44,699 nucleotides of DNA from Asaia bogorensis. Its GTDB lineage: Bacteria > Pseudomonadota > Alphaproteobacteria > Acetobacterales > Acetobacteraceae. A model generated the notes under the pieces. It saw nothing but the letters and a program-made list of their open reading frames with translations. It did not search any database and was not told the DNA's origin. The translations under genes and the position numbers were made by a program. Shown here piece after piece: positions 35,381-43,881 of this stretch. The DNA is taken from assembly GCA_945873195.1 (NCBI GenBank), contig CAMCDA010000011.1:1-44699 (forward strand). Reading direction: 5' to 3'. Within the stretch, counting starts at the first letter, position 1. Each line of letters starts with the position of its first letter.

Positions 35381-36255
35381 CAGCCGGCCTGCCCGATCGC
35401 CAGGACGCGCAGCCGTTCCGAAGCCATGTCGATCAGGCTGACCGTGACGATGATCAAGGCGAGGATGGCGCCGATCTCCTGGTAATAATTGAAGCTGATG
35501 ACGGTGTAGAGTTCCTGCCCGATCCCGCCGGCGCCGACGAAGCCGATGACGCTGGCGCCGCGCACATTGATCTCGAACCGCAGCAGGACATAGCTGAGAA
35601 GATTGGGCAGGACCTGCGGCAGGATGGCGTAGCGCACGCCCTGCGCCCAGGTACCGCCGGCCGAACGCACGCCTTCCCACGGGCGCATATCGGCGTTTTC
35701 CACGACCTCGGCGAACAGTTTGCCAAGCGCGCCGGTCGTATGGAGCGCGATGGCCAGGATGCCGGCCAGCGGGCCGATGCCGAAGGTCCAGACCAGGATC
35801 AGCGCGTAGACGAGATCGGGAACCGAACGAAACAGCTCCAGCCAGCGCCGAAACAGCCGATACACCAGCGTGTTGGGGGCCAGGTTACGCGCGGCGGGAA
35901 AGCAGAGCAGCAAGGCCCCAAGCGTCCCGCCCAGGGTCGCCAATGCGGCCATCTGGGCGGTTTCGAACAGCAGCCAGGCCCAGGAGTCGAGCCGATACAT
36001 CCAGTACACCAGGGAGCCTTCCGTGTCGGTGCCGGCGAATAGCGCCTCGAGCTTCAGGGCGGGCAGCAGGCGCAGGAAGTATTCCCCCGCCCGCGGCAAG
36101 CCCTCGGCCAAGGCCGCCGGGGACAGGTCGGACACGATGGCCGAGATCAGGATGCAGGCCGCCAGGACGCCGCCAAGGCCGAAACCCGACAGGAATCTCC
36201 CCCGCCTTCGTGTCTGAAACGCCTGTTCGGCGGCCGTGATGGTCGCCGCGGTCAT
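35380..36255 (-). CDS. phnE: phosphonate-type ABC transporter permease (PhnE), first copy
   Basis: This 291-residue permease is paralogous to the gene after it. It has an N-terminal helix (FGLGGVLAACILISAI), a long periplasmic loop (ALFAGTDTEGSLVYWMYRLDSW), LELFRSVPDLVYALILVWTFGIGPLAGILAIALHTTGALGK split over two helices, the coupling stretch AGGTWAQGVRYAILPQVLPN, and GAGGIGQELYTVISF. It begins 43 bases after the binding-protein stop and is translationally coupled to the second permease. Confidence 0.92.
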   Translation of the reverse strand: MTAATITAAEQAFQTRRRGRFLSGFGLGGVLAACILISAIVSDLSPAALAEGLPRAGEYFLRLLPALKLEALFAGTDTEGSLVYWMYRLDSWAWLLFETAQMAALATLGGTLGALLLCFPAARNLAPNTLVYRLFRRWLELFRSVPDLVYALILVWTFGIGPLAGILAIALHTTGALGKLFAEVVENADMRPWEGVRSAGGTWAQGVRYAILPQVLPNLLSYVLLRFEINVRGASVIGFVGAGGIGQELYTVISFNYYQEIGAILALIIVTVSLIDMASERLRVLAIGQAG

Positions 36256-36298
36256 GCGTGCGCGGACATGATGGCTGGCGGCGCGGTCCGGGGCGCCA

Positions 36299-37273
36299 TC
36301 ATCTCCGGCGGCGGGCGGCGGCCTCGGCCTTCAGCATGTCGATGAAGGGCTGGAAGTCCTCGTGCTTCACCGGCACCCAGCCCTTGCCCTTGCCCATGTC
36401 GATCTGGCGGTAGATGTCGGGATGCGCGAGCGGCAGGGCCAGATGGAAGGCCAGCATGTCGTCCTGGAACGCGATCGGGGTGCTTTTCCGCACCGTCAGC
36501 GGCCCGTTCAGCACGGGGCGGGAGGTCCAGATGACCCGCAGGTCCTTCATGTCGAGCATCTTCTTCTCGACCATCATGCGCAGCGCCCCGCGCGAATAGC
36601 CCTCGGCCGGGTCGCCGATGCCGGAGCTCCAGGCCACGCCCGCGTCATACTGCTTGTTCAGCACGGCGATCACCGCCTGTTCATGCCCGCCGGCGAAGCC
36701 GGTGCGGCTGAAATAGCGGCCGGGTTCGGGGTCGATGCCCATCGCGCGGAACTCCGAGCGCGGCAGCAGGTAGCCCGAGGCGCTGTTCGGATCGGACCAG
36801 GCGAGCGCCCTGCCCTTCATCTCGGCCAGCGTGGTGATGCCGCTATCGGCGCGGGTGTACATCATGGCGACGTAGGAGGTGCTGCCGTCCTGCTCCTGCG
36901 TCACGGACAAGGGGCGGACATCGCCGTTGCTCTCCAGCCAGGCGGAGGCATAGGCGGCGGGGCTCATATACGAGATGTCGATCTGCTTGGCCGCGAAGGC
37001 CTGGATCACGCCACCGTAGTCGGCGGCGACCATCAGCTTGACCGGGACCTGGAACGTCGCCTCCATCAGCTTCTTGTAGTTGTCGACGCGGGCGAGGCGG
37101 TCGGCGTCGTTCTCTCCGCCCAGCAGGCCCATGCGGATCACGGGCACCTGTTCGGCCCAGGCGCGCTTGCCGGTCGCCGGCATGGTGGCGGGTTGGGCGA
37201 GGGCTGTCTGGACAAAGGCTGGGGTCGCCGCCAGGGCCATGGGGCTGGCAAGAAGAACGCGCCGGGTGATCAT
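36299..37273 (-). CDS. phnD: phosphonate-type ABC transporter substrate-binding protein (PhnD)
   Basis: This 324-residue periplasmic protein has a signal peptide with an RR pair (MITRRVLLASPMALAATPAF, cleaved near ALAQ). The mature part carries the PhnD landmarks: IRMGLLGGENDADRLAR, VKLMVAADYGGVIQAFAAKQ, DISYMSPAAYA, WSDPNSASGYLLP and GFAGGHEQAVIAVLNKQYDAG. This family binds phosphonates, phosphite and related oxyanions. AAAGGAG 9 bases before the ATG decides the start; the open frame runs 39 codons further upstream. The 264 bases between it and the Fe-S gene hold palindromic repeats, so it may have its own promoter. Confidence 0.94.
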   Translation of the reverse strand: MITRRVLLASPMALAATPAFVQTALAQPATMPATGKRAWAEQVPVIRMGLLGGENDADRLARVDNYKKLMEATFQVPVKLMVAADYGGVIQAFAAKQIDISYMSPAAYASAWLESNGDVRPLSVTQEQDGSTSYVAMMYTRADSGITTLAEMKGRALAWSDPNSASGYLLPRSEFRAMGIDPEPGRYFSRTGFAGGHEQAVIAVLNKQYDAGVAWSSGIGDPAEGYSRGALRMMVEKKMLDMKDLRVIWTSRPVLNGPLTVRKSTPIAFQDDMLAFHLALPLAHPDIYRQIDMGKGKGWVPVKHEDFQPFIDMLKAEAAARRRR

Positions 37274-37378
37274 GCGGGAAGGCTCCTTTCCCACATGATA
37301 GCGCCGGGGACGCGGACTGCCATCCTGGGTTTTCTGGGGGGATGAGATCCAGGCTCTTGGGGTGGTGCCGCTGCTTAC

Positions 37379-37418
37379 CCCCCACCCCAACCCTCCCCCT
37401 CAAGGGGGGAGGGGGCGT
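37379..37418. repeat. GC-rich palindromic repeat, family B, copy 4
   Basis: CCCTCCCCC and GGGGGGAGGG surround TCAA; the G-rich tail lies on the complementary strand to the left, so orientation matches copy 3. It sits between the Fe-S gene and phnD. The 20-bp family D arm lies 60 bases to its right. Confidence 0.7.
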
Positions 37419-37479
37419 GGTCTCCTAGCCCTTTCCCCTGGCCCCTATCTCCTGGTCCTGGCTCCGGGCCCTCCCGGCG

Positions 37480-37499
37480 CCTCCCTTCTTCTCCGTGCT
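37480..37499. repeat. family D repeat arm
   Basis: CCTCCCTTCTTCTCCGTGCT is identical to 12609-12628. Here only one arm of the inverted repeat is present. Confidence 0.6.
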
Positions 37500-37537
37500 G
37501 AAAATGCTCGGCCTGCCGAGGGCACCGGCCGCGGGTT

Positions 37538-38866
37538 CTACCCTCGGGCAGCCGCCCCCCGAACCGGCACCTTCCCCCCGAACATGTCGGAGACCAGCAC
37601 GTCCCGCACCGTGTCCAGATCCAGGCCGTTCAGCGCGATCATCTCCGCCGTGTCCGCGATGATCGCGTCGACGTCCCCCATCATCGCCAGCCGCTTGTAC
37701 AGATCCTCCATCGGGACCCCCATGCTCTCGCCGATCAGCTCCATGAAGTTGATCAGCTCGAACTCGACCTGGGGCTGGAAGGTGATCAGTTCCCGATGGC
37801 AGCCGTGGAAGACCGAGGCGAATGTGGTCACCCCAGCCTCGGCCGCCGCGGCGAATTCCATCTGACGCAGTTCGGCGCGGAATTTCGGCAGGACCGCCAG
37901 ATGCGTGGCCTGGGTGCTGACGATGGGGACGTCCAGCGTCACGACCTCCAGCCCCGGGATCGCGGACAGCAGCGCCTTCACCGCGGCCATTACGCCCGGC
38001 AGCGCCGCGCGCTCCTGGATCGCCACGCGCTTGTTGACCGGATGGACCAGCATCGGGCGCAGATCGTCCAGCCGGCTCGCCAGGAACTCGGTGATCGGGT
38101 TCAGGGAGAAGGGCATGGTCCCGTAGGACTGCTCATAGGCCGGCAGCGCGACCTCTCCGATCTGGATCTGGCAGCTCGGGCACCATGACAGGACCTGGGA
38201 GGCACCAGGGCGGGACAGGCGCTCGATCGTGTTGTAGCCGACGCGGCCGGCGGTCTTGGCGTCCCCCTGCTTGAACTGCTGGATGCCGCAGCAGCTGCTG
38301 GTCCCGCCCATGACCTCATAGGACACGCCGAGGCGGTCCAGCACCTCCAGCGTCAGCAAGGCGATGTGCGGGGTCTTGATGACGTTGCAGCCGGTGTAGA
38401 AGACGATGTCGGGCGTTGCCGTGTATTCGTCGGTACCCCGCAGCGGCGGGTTGATCCGGCCGATCACCTCCGGCGGCAGCAGCAGGCGGGAGATGGTGCG
38501 CGTCGCCTTGCTCATGCCGTTGAAATACTGATTGGCGGCCTTGCGGACGGCGGCCTCGCCCTGGCGGTTCTTGGCGGCGACGCGGGCCAGATTGACCATC
38601 AGCCGCGGGTTGACCCCGTGGTCACAGGCGGGGATGCAGCGGCCGCTGTTGGTGCAGACCGTGGCCCATCGTTCGGAGTCCGGCGTGCCGGCGCCGCCGG
38701 CCAGCAGGTCGAGCACACCGGTGGCGATGGCAACCGCGTTGGCCTTGTCGAGGCCGGCGGGCTCGGTCATCGGGCAGGCTTCGACGCACTTGCCGCAACG
38801 CGTGCAGGCGTCAAGCATCTGTTCGGTCTGCGATTGCAGGACATCGGTGAAGGAGGCGTCGGCCAC
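37538..38866 (-). CDS. Fe-S protein with HdrB-type CCG domain (heterodisulfide reductase/GlpC-like)
   Basis: This 442-residue protein has an N-terminal ferredoxin-like region and a C-terminal CCG region. Cluster 1 is CTRCGKCVEACP (Cys21, 24, 27, 31). The second ferredoxin motif, CTNSGRCIPAC, has Ser74 in place of one Cys, leaving Cys71, 77 and 81, so a 3Fe-4S or lost cluster is possible. The CCG domain is exact: Cys160-x31-Cys192-Cys193-x35-Cys229-x2-Cys232, as in HdrB-type noncubane clusters. A second CCG domain is degenerate (HGCHREL). It starts with GTG after GAGGAG. It lies between phnC and phnD, an unusual position; relatives transfer electrons to quinones or disulfides. Confidence 0.88.
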   Translation of the reverse strand: MADASFTDVLQSQTEQMLDACTRCGKCVEACPMTEPAGLDKANAVAIATGVLDLLAGGAGTPDSERWATVCTNSGRCIPACDHGVNPRLMVNLARVAAKNRQGEAAVRKAANQYFNGMSKATRTISRLLLPPEVIGRINPPLRGTDEYTATPDIVFYTGCNVIKTPHIALLTLEVLDRLGVSYEVMGGTSSCCGIQQFKQGDAKTAGRVGYNTIERLSRPGASQVLSWCPSCQIQIGEVALPAYEQSYGTMPFSLNPITEFLASRLDDLRPMLVHPVNKRVAIQERAALPGVMAAVKALLSAIPGLEVVTLDVPIVSTQATHLAVLPKFRAELRQMEFAAAAEAGVTTFASVFHGCHRELITFQPQVEFELINFMELIGESMGVPMEDLYKRLAMMGDVDAIIADTAEMIALNGLDLDTVRDVLVSDMFGGKVPVRGAAARG

Positions 38867-38909
38867 GGCGGTACTCCTCGGCGTATTCTTGGTGGTATTT
38901 TCAGGCAGC

Positions 38910-39716
38910 CTAGGCGTGGGCGGCGGTCGAGTGCAATGGCGGAGGCGCGTGGTCGACGGCTTCGAGTTCTTCCTCGGTCACGCCGTAGATGTCGAAGACC
39001 CTCTCGGGCGTCAGGTCGGCGGGGGTGCCGTCCAACACAATGCGGCCGGCGCGCATGGCGATGACGCGGTCGCAGTAGGTCCTCACCTCGTCCAAATGGT
39101 GAAGGTTGGCGAGGACCGTCAGCCCGTGGTCGCGGTTCACCTGCCGCAGCGCCTGCATGACCAGGCGGGCATTGTGCGGGTCGAGGCTGGCGATCGGCTC
39201 ATCCGCCAGCATCAGCCATGGGTTTTGTAGCAGGGCGCGACAGATGGCGACGCGTTGCTGCTGGCCGCCCGAGAGCGTGCCGGCGCGTTGCAGGGCCACG
39301 TCCGCCAGCCCGAACCGGTCGAGCGCGAGCAGGGCGTCGGCGCGGTCGGTGGCGCGGAACAGGCCGAACAGGGAGGGCAGCGCGGGCCGCTGCTCCAGCC
39401 GGCCGACCAGGACGTTTGTCAGGACATCGAGGCGGGGGATCAGGTTGAACTGCTGGAAGATCATGGCGGCGCGGGCGCGCCAGTGCCGCAAGAGCTTGCC
39501 ATGCAGGGCGGTGACGTCGATGGTGCCATGGCGGATCGTGCCGCCGTCGGGCTCGACGAGGCGGTTGATGAGGCGCAGCAGGGTGGATTTCCCGGCGCCG
39601 GATGGGCCGATGACGCCGACGAATTGCCCGGGGGGGATGTCGGCGGTGACGCCGTCGACGGCGGTGACGGCGCCGAAGCGCTTGGTCAGGCCGGTGATGC
39701 GGAGGGTTTCAGGCAT
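38910..39716 (-). CDS. phnC: phosphonate-type ABC transporter ATP-binding protein (PhnC)
   Basis: This 268-residue ATPase has Walker A GPSGAGKST, Q-loop IFQQFNLIPRLDVLTNVLVG, signature LSGGQQQRVAICRALL, Walker B LMLADEPIASLD and the H-loop region LANLHHLDEVRTYCDR, in which HH replaces the more usual HQ. The FQQFNLI...VLTNVL pattern is characteristic of PhnC. It is the first gene of the minus-strand unit; the Fe-S gene starts 43 bases after its stop. No C-P lyase, phosphonatase or phosphite dehydrogenase gene is in the window, so the imported compound is not settled. Confidence 0.93.
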   Translation of the reverse strand: MPETLRITGLTKRFGAVTAVDGVTADIPPGQFVGVIGPSGAGKSTLLRLINRLVEPDGGTIRHGTIDVTALHGKLLRHWRARAAMIFQQFNLIPRLDVLTNVLVGRLEQRPALPSLFGLFRATDRADALLALDRFGLADVALQRAGTLSGGQQQRVAICRALLQNPWLMLADEPIASLDPHNARLVMQALRQVNRDHGLTVLANLHHLDEVRTYCDRVIAMRAGRIVLDGTPADLTPERVFDIYGVTEEELEAVDHAPPPLHSTAAHA

Positions 39717-39750
39717 GGGGGGTTTGGGGGGCTGACGGTGTTCCCGCCGT

Positions 39751-39780
39751 CCTGCCCCCTCCCGCCATGGTGGGGGCAGG
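39751..39780 (-). terminator. stem-loop between the aldo/keto reductase gene and phnC
   Basis: CCTGCCCCC and GGGGGCAGG pair over 9 bp around a 12-base loop. The position suits the 3' end of the aldo/keto reductase message. No T-run is seen. Confidence 0.35.
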
Positions 39781-39812
39781 CCGCCGATCCACCGGAAACC
39801 CCCGCACCGCGC

Positions 39813-40766
39813 CTATCGCGGCTTCGACGCCGCGTCGATCTGCTGGATCGCGGCGGCGTCCAGCGTCACCTCGGCCGCCCCCATCAGTTCCTTCAACTGG
39901 TCGAGGTTCGTCGCCGACGCGATCGGCGCCGTCACCGACGGGCGCGCGATCAGCCACGCGATCGCCACCTGGCCCGGCTTCACGTTGTAGCGCTTCGCCA
40001 CGTCATCCAGCGCCGCGACAACCCCGAACCCGTAATCGTTCAGATACTTCTCGACCCGCGCCCCGCGCAGCCGGCCTTCCATGTCCGCCTTCGACCGGTA
40101 CTTGCCCGTCAGGAACCCGCTGGCCAGGGAGTAGTAGCCGATGACACCAATCTTCTCCCGCAGGCACAATTCCTCCAGCGGCCCCTCGAACTCGGTCCGC
40201 TCCACCAGGGAATATTGCGGTTGCAGGCTCTGGTAGCGCGGCAGGCCCTTCTCGGTGCTGATCTTCAACGACTCCGCCATCCGTTCGGCCGAGAAATTGG
40301 ACGCGCCGATTTCCCGCACCTTCCCCTGCTTGATCAGGTCGGCATAGGCGGACAGCGTCTCCTCGATCGGCGTTTCCGGATCGTCGCGGTGCGACTGGTA
40401 CAGGTCGATGTAGTCGGTCTGCAGCCGGCGCAGCGAATCCTCGACGGCCTGCATCATGTATTTACGCGACAGGCCCTTCTTCCCCGGCGCCATCTCGATC
40501 CCGAGCTTGGTCGCCAGCACGATCTTCTCCCGCCCGCCGCGGGCCTTGAGCCAGTTGCCGATGATCACCTCGGACTCACCGCCCGTGTTGCCCGGATGCC
40601 AGCGCGAATACACATCCGCCGTGTCGATGAAGTTGAAGCCCGCGCCGACGAATCCGTCGAGCAGCGAAAACGACGTCTTCTCATCGGCGGTCCAGCCGAA
40701 CACATTGCCCCCGAAGGTGATCGGGTAGACATGCAGCGACGACTGGCCGAGTTGGCGCTTTTCCAT
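39813..40766 (-). CDS. aldo/keto reductase
   Basis: This roughly 317-residue NADPH-dependent aldo/keto reductase of the YajO/Tas-like group has the (beta/alpha)8 active-site residues in order: Asp and Tyr in FIDTADVYSRW, Lys in VLATKLG, His in LYQSHRDD, with SNFSAERM and a C-terminal IASATNLDQL cofactor segment. Two ATGs lie close together: GGAGG abuts the first (40772) with no spacing but sits 6 bases before the second, so the second is chosen. It reduces carbonyl compounds of unknown identity. A good terminator for the upstream deacylase gene separates it from that gene, so it is likely an independent unit. Confidence 0.94.
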   Translation of the reverse strand: MEKRQLGQSSLHVYPITFGGNVFGWTADEKTSFSLLDGFVGAGFNFIDTADVYSRWHPGNTGGESEVIIGNWLKARGGREKIVLATKLGIEMAPGKKGLSRKYMMQAVEDSLRRLQTDYIDLYQSHRDDPETPIEETLSAYADLIKQGKVREIGASNFSAERMAESLKISTEKGLPRYQSLQPQYSLVERTEFEGPLEELCLREKIGVIGYYSLASGFLTGKYRSKADMEGRLRGARVEKYLNDYGFGVVAALDDVAKRYNVKPGQVAIAWLIARPSVTAPIASATNLDQLKELMGAAEVTLDAAAIQQIDAASKPR

Positions 40767-40793
40767 CTTCATCCTCCGGCGGCTTCAGAAATG

Positions 40794-40826
40794 AAAAAGG
40801 CGGGGGCACGCCAAGGCGCCCCCGCC
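40794..40826 (-). terminator. intrinsic terminator of the N-acyl-D-amino-acid deacylase-like gene
   Basis: Read on the minus strand, GGCGGGGGC and GCCCCCGCC form a 9-bp stem with a short loop, followed by TTTTT, 25 bases after the gene stop. Confidence 0.88.
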
Positions 40827-40850
40827 CGTTCCGTGGTGACGAGTGTAGCC

Positions 40851-42566
40851 TTATCGGCCGGCGCGGACCAGACGGCCCGGCAGGGCGCCCGTGTACTGGC
40901 CGTTCTGATAGGTCTCGACGCCCGACACGAAGGTGTGGCGATAGCCGTCGACCCGCTGCACCAGCCGCCGCCCGCCCTTCGGCAGATCGTAGCGGACCTC
41001 CGGCGCGTGCAGTTGCAGGGACGCGAAGTCGATCACGTTGATGTCCGCCTTCATGCCGGGCGCCAGCACGCCGCGGTCCTTCAGGCCGAAGAACTTCGCC
41101 GTCGCGCTGGTCTGGCGTTGCACCAGGGATTCGACCGACAGCTTGTCGCCGCGGCTGCGGTCCCGGCCCCAATGGATCAGCATCCAGGACGGCACCGAGG
41201 CATCGACGATGGACGAACAATGCGCGCCACCATCCGACAGGCCGAGGATGGTGGTATCATCCGTCAGCATCTCCCGGATCACGTCGTGGTTGCCGCCGTT
41301 GTAGCCGACGATCGGGAAGTACAGGAACTTGTCCGCCCCGGTGGCGAGGTAGTCATAGGCGATCTCGTCCGGCGAACGGTTCGAACGCGCCGACATCGCG
41401 CCAATGCTCTCCTCCGGCGCCGGCTCGTAGTTCGGCGGGCTGCCCATCGGGAACATGCGGTCCCAACTGGTCGTGATGTACTGGCGGAACTGCGACAGGC
41501 GCTTCAACAGATCTGGCGAGGGTGATTCCGCCAGCATCTTGGCGCGGAACGCCGGGTCCCGCATGCGCTTGATGCGCTCCTCGGCCGGCAGCTTCAGCAG
41601 GTCGTTCCAGGACGGGCGGATCGAGAACGGGTTCAGCGCCGTGTCGATGCCGAGCATCACACCGACGGGACGGCCGGCGATCTGGGCGGTGACCATCGCA
41701 CCCTGCGAACGGGCTTCATGCACGCCCGCCATCAGGCGGCGCCAGCGTTCGGCGTCGTTCGGGCGGTCGGTCAGCAGGAACCACACCGGACGACCGGTTT
41801 CCTTGGCGATCTTGGTCATCCAGCCGAGTTCCTCGGCCTCATCATCGAAATCGCTGTTCACGCCATAGGCGCCGTAGCCAAGGCCCTTGAACGCCATGCC
41901 GATGCCGACAAGCTCATCAACCTCGGAATAGCGGCTGGGCACCATCTCACCGGTCGGGGTCTTGTGGGAGTTGGTGCGCGACGTCGTGAAGCCGAAGGCG
42001 CCGGCTTCCAGGCCCGCGCGGACCGCGTCCCGCATTTCGGCGATGTCGTCGCCCGTCGCGGCTTCGCGGTTGATGGCGCGGTCGCCCATGACGTAGACGC
42101 GCAGCGGGTGGTGCGCCATCTGTGCGCCGATATCAATCGTGCGCTTCTGCTGTTCCAGCGCGTCGAGGTACTGGGGGAACGTCTCCCAGTTCCATTTCAG
42201 GCCTTCGTCGAGCACGACGCCCGGGATTTCCTCGATCGATTCCATCAGGCCGATCAGGGCCGAGTGATCGCGCTTATGCACGGGCGCGAAGCCCACGCCG
42301 CAATTGCCGAACAGGATCGTCGTGACCCCGTGCCAGGATGACGGAGCAAGCTCCGAATCCCAGGTCGCCTGGCCGTCGTAATGGGTATGGGCGTCGACCC
42401 AGCCCGGCGTGATCAGCAGGCCGTTGGCGTCGACCTCCCGCTTGCCGGGGCCGGCTTTGCCGCCGACCGAGACGATCTTGCCGTCTTCAAGCGCGATATC
42501 GCCCGTGTATCCTGCTTTCCCGGTTCCATCGACGATGGTGCCACCGCGGATTACGGTGTCATGCAT
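40851..42566 (-). CDS. N-acyl-D-amino-acid deacylase family amidohydrolase
   Basis: This 571-residue amidohydrolase of the D-aminoacylase/dihydroorotase-like family has VIRGGTIVDGTGKAGYTGDIAL at the N-terminus, the HxH metal motif in PGWVDAHTHYDG, GNCGVGFAP, GLEAGAFGFTTSRT, a late metal ligand in LGLSDGGAHCS, and a C-terminal small beta-domain (GVLAPGMKADINVIDF). Members remove acyl groups from N-acyl-D-amino acids or hydrolyse related amides. GGGAG precedes the ATG. It is divergent from the TauD-type gene, 138 bases apart, so the two may be co-regulated. Confidence 0.9.
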   Translation of the reverse strand: MHDTVIRGGTIVDGTGKAGYTGDIALEDGKIVSVGGKAGPGKREVDANGLLITPGWVDAHTHYDGQATWDSELAPSSWHGVTTILFGNCGVGFAPVHKRDHSALIGLMESIEEIPGVVLDEGLKWNWETFPQYLDALEQQKRTIDIGAQMAHHPLRVYVMGDRAINREAATGDDIAEMRDAVRAGLEAGAFGFTTSRTNSHKTPTGEMVPSRYSEVDELVGIGMAFKGLGYGAYGVNSDFDDEAEELGWMTKIAKETGRPVWFLLTDRPNDAERWRRLMAGVHEARSQGAMVTAQIAGRPVGVMLGIDTALNPFSIRPSWNDLLKLPAEERIKRMRDPAFRAKMLAESPSPDLLKRLSQFRQYITTSWDRMFPMGSPPNYEPAPEESIGAMSARSNRSPDEIAYDYLATGADKFLYFPIVGYNGGNHDVIREMLTDDTTILGLSDGGAHCSSIVDASVPSWMLIHWGRDRSRGDKLSVESLVQRQTSATAKFFGLKDRGVLAPGMKADINVIDFASLQLHAPEVRYDLPKGGRRLVQRVDGYRHTFVSGVETYQNGQYTGALPGRLVRAGR

Positions 42567-42704
42567 GGCTCACTCCCGTGATCGGTTTCGAATTGCCGCC
42601 ATGGGACCCTGTGTTTCACTTCAGGTCAAGTTTTACGACAGTCGCGGGTCTTGACGGGGGGGCGTCCGGGGTGCCTGCTGACGGGATATAAGTCGGAGGA
42701 AACC

Positions 42705-43553
42705 ATGCGGATCCGTCCCACGGACTCCAAGGTTGGGGTCGAGGTCAGCGATGTCGATGTCCGCACGATCAGCGACGCCGATTTCGCGAAGGTGTATCAG
42801 GCGTGGCTGGACCGGAACGTTCTGATCGTCACCGGGCAGGAACTGACGATTCCCGAGTTCCTGGCCTATAGCCGCCGCTTCGGCATCGTCGAGCCGCATC
42901 CGTCCAAAAGCACCCGCCACCCGGACTATCCCGACATCACGTTGCTGGGCATCAACAAGTTCAACGCCGATGGCGAGCTGAACATGGCGATCTACCGCCG
43001 CGGGGCCGAGGGCTGGCACACCGATGGCGCCTATGACGACGAACCGTTCAAGGCGACTCAGCTTTATGGCCTGGCGGTCCCCGATCGCGGCGGCAACACG
43101 CTGTTCGCCAGCGGCTACGCGGCGTACGAGGCGATGCCGCAACGCCTGAAGGATCGGCTGGAAGGCGTGCGCGGTGGCTTCACCTATGGCGGGCGGCGAC
43201 AGTCGAACGCCCTGCTGAACCCGGAGGACCGGACTCAGGCCCCCGCCATGCACCCGATCATCCGCGTCCACCCCGAGACGAAGGGGAAGTCGATGTATTT
43301 CGATCCCGGCAAGATCGTCTTCATCGAGGGCGCGGAGAAGCAGGAAAGCGATGACCTGATCAACGAGCTTGAGACGTACATGGTGCAGCCGGACGCGGAG
43401 TACCACCATAAGTGGTCGGTGGGGGACATCGTGATCTGGGACAACCGGTGTTCGTATCACAAGGCCGCGGGGGATTATCCGCCGGACCAGGACCGGATCC
43501 ATTGGCGGGTCTCGATCAAGGCGCAGCCGACGGCGACGCGGTTGGGGGGATAG
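42705..43553 (+). CDS. TauD/TfdA family Fe(II)/2-oxoglutarate dioxygenase
   Basis: This 282-residue dioxygenase has the iron facial triad HxD...H: His and Asp in GWHTDGAYDDEP and the second His in CSYHKAAGDYPP, followed by the 2-oxoglutarate-binding Arg in IHWRVSIK. DRNVLIVTGQELTIPEFLAYSRRFG is the usual N-terminal region. Members oxidise taurine, 2,4-D or other substrates by hydroxylation. GGAGGA directly upstream chooses the ATG at 42705 over an open frame 18 codons longer. Substrate is unknown; there is no sulfonate transporter beside it. Confidence 0.93.
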   Translation: MRIRPTDSKVGVEVSDVDVRTISDADFAKVYQAWLDRNVLIVTGQELTIPEFLAYSRRFGIVEPHPSKSTRHPDYPDITLLGINKFNADGELNMAIYRRGAEGWHTDGAYDDEPFKATQLYGLAVPDRGGNTLFASGYAAYEAMPQRLKDRLEGVRGGFTYGGRRQSNALLNPEDRTQAPAMHPIIRVHPETKGKSMYFDPGKIVFIEGAEKQESDDLINELETYMVQPDAEYHHKWSVGDIVIWDNRCSYHKAAGDYPPDQDRIHWRVSIKAQPTATRLGG

Positions 43554-43581
43554 GAGTCGCCCGGCGCTACCCTGGATCGAA

Positions 43582-43619
43582 TTGACATCGGTGACCCCAA
43601 GTTGATATCAATGGGGTCA
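43582..43619 (+). promoter_or_regulatory. promoter and palindromic operator of the toxin-antitoxin pair
   Basis: TTGACA (43582-43587) and a weak -10 (ATATCA, 43605-43610) are 17 bases apart. Overlapping the -10 is a double palindrome: arms TGACCCCA (43592-43599) and TGGGGTCA (43612-43619) around the perfect palindrome TTGATATCAA (43602-43611). This suits autoregulation by the antitoxin or the complex. Confidence 0.6.
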
Positions 43620-43641
43620 TTCGATCAGGAATGGTAGCGCC

Positions 43642-43881
43642 GTGGGTTCCCTCAACGTCCGAAACCTCTCTGACGATACCCACAAGGCCCTTCGCATCCA
43701 GGCCGCTCGCCATGGCCGCAGTATGGAGGCGGAGGTCCGGGCCATCCTGGATGAGGCGCTGAAGCCCAGGAAAAAGCCTGGTCTTGGCTCGATGCTCGCC
43801 GCGATCGGGCGGGATTTCGACGGTGTCGATCTGGACCTGACGCGGGACACGGCGCCGGCCGAACCCGCGTCGTTTGAATGA
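43642..43881 (+). CDS. FitA-like ribbon-helix-helix antitoxin
   Basis: This 79-residue protein has an N-terminal ribbon-helix-helix DNA-binding domain (LNVRNLSDDTHKALRIQAA, then GRSMEAEVRAILDEAL) as in FitA/VapB-type antitoxins, followed by a short tail that would wrap the toxin. The start is GTG (read as Met), 22 bases after the palindromic operator. The stop overlaps the toxin start by four bases (ATGA), the usual coupling in type II systems. It would neutralise the PIN-domain toxin and bind the operator to repress the pair. Confidence 0.9.
   Translation: MGSLNVRNLSDDTHKALRIQAARHGRSMEAEVRAILDEALKPRKKPGLGSMLAAIGRDFDGVDLDLTRDTAPAEPASFE

Noticed and set aside
34553-39716. Complete phosphonate degradation operon
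   Set aside because: Only transporter genes and an Fe-S protein are present; no C-P lyase, phosphonatase or phosphite dehydrogenase was found.
39255-41525. 756-codon open frame on the plus strand
   Set aside because: Crosses phnC, an aldo/keto reductase gene, two stem-loops and a deacylase gene in antisense; composition is non-protein-like.
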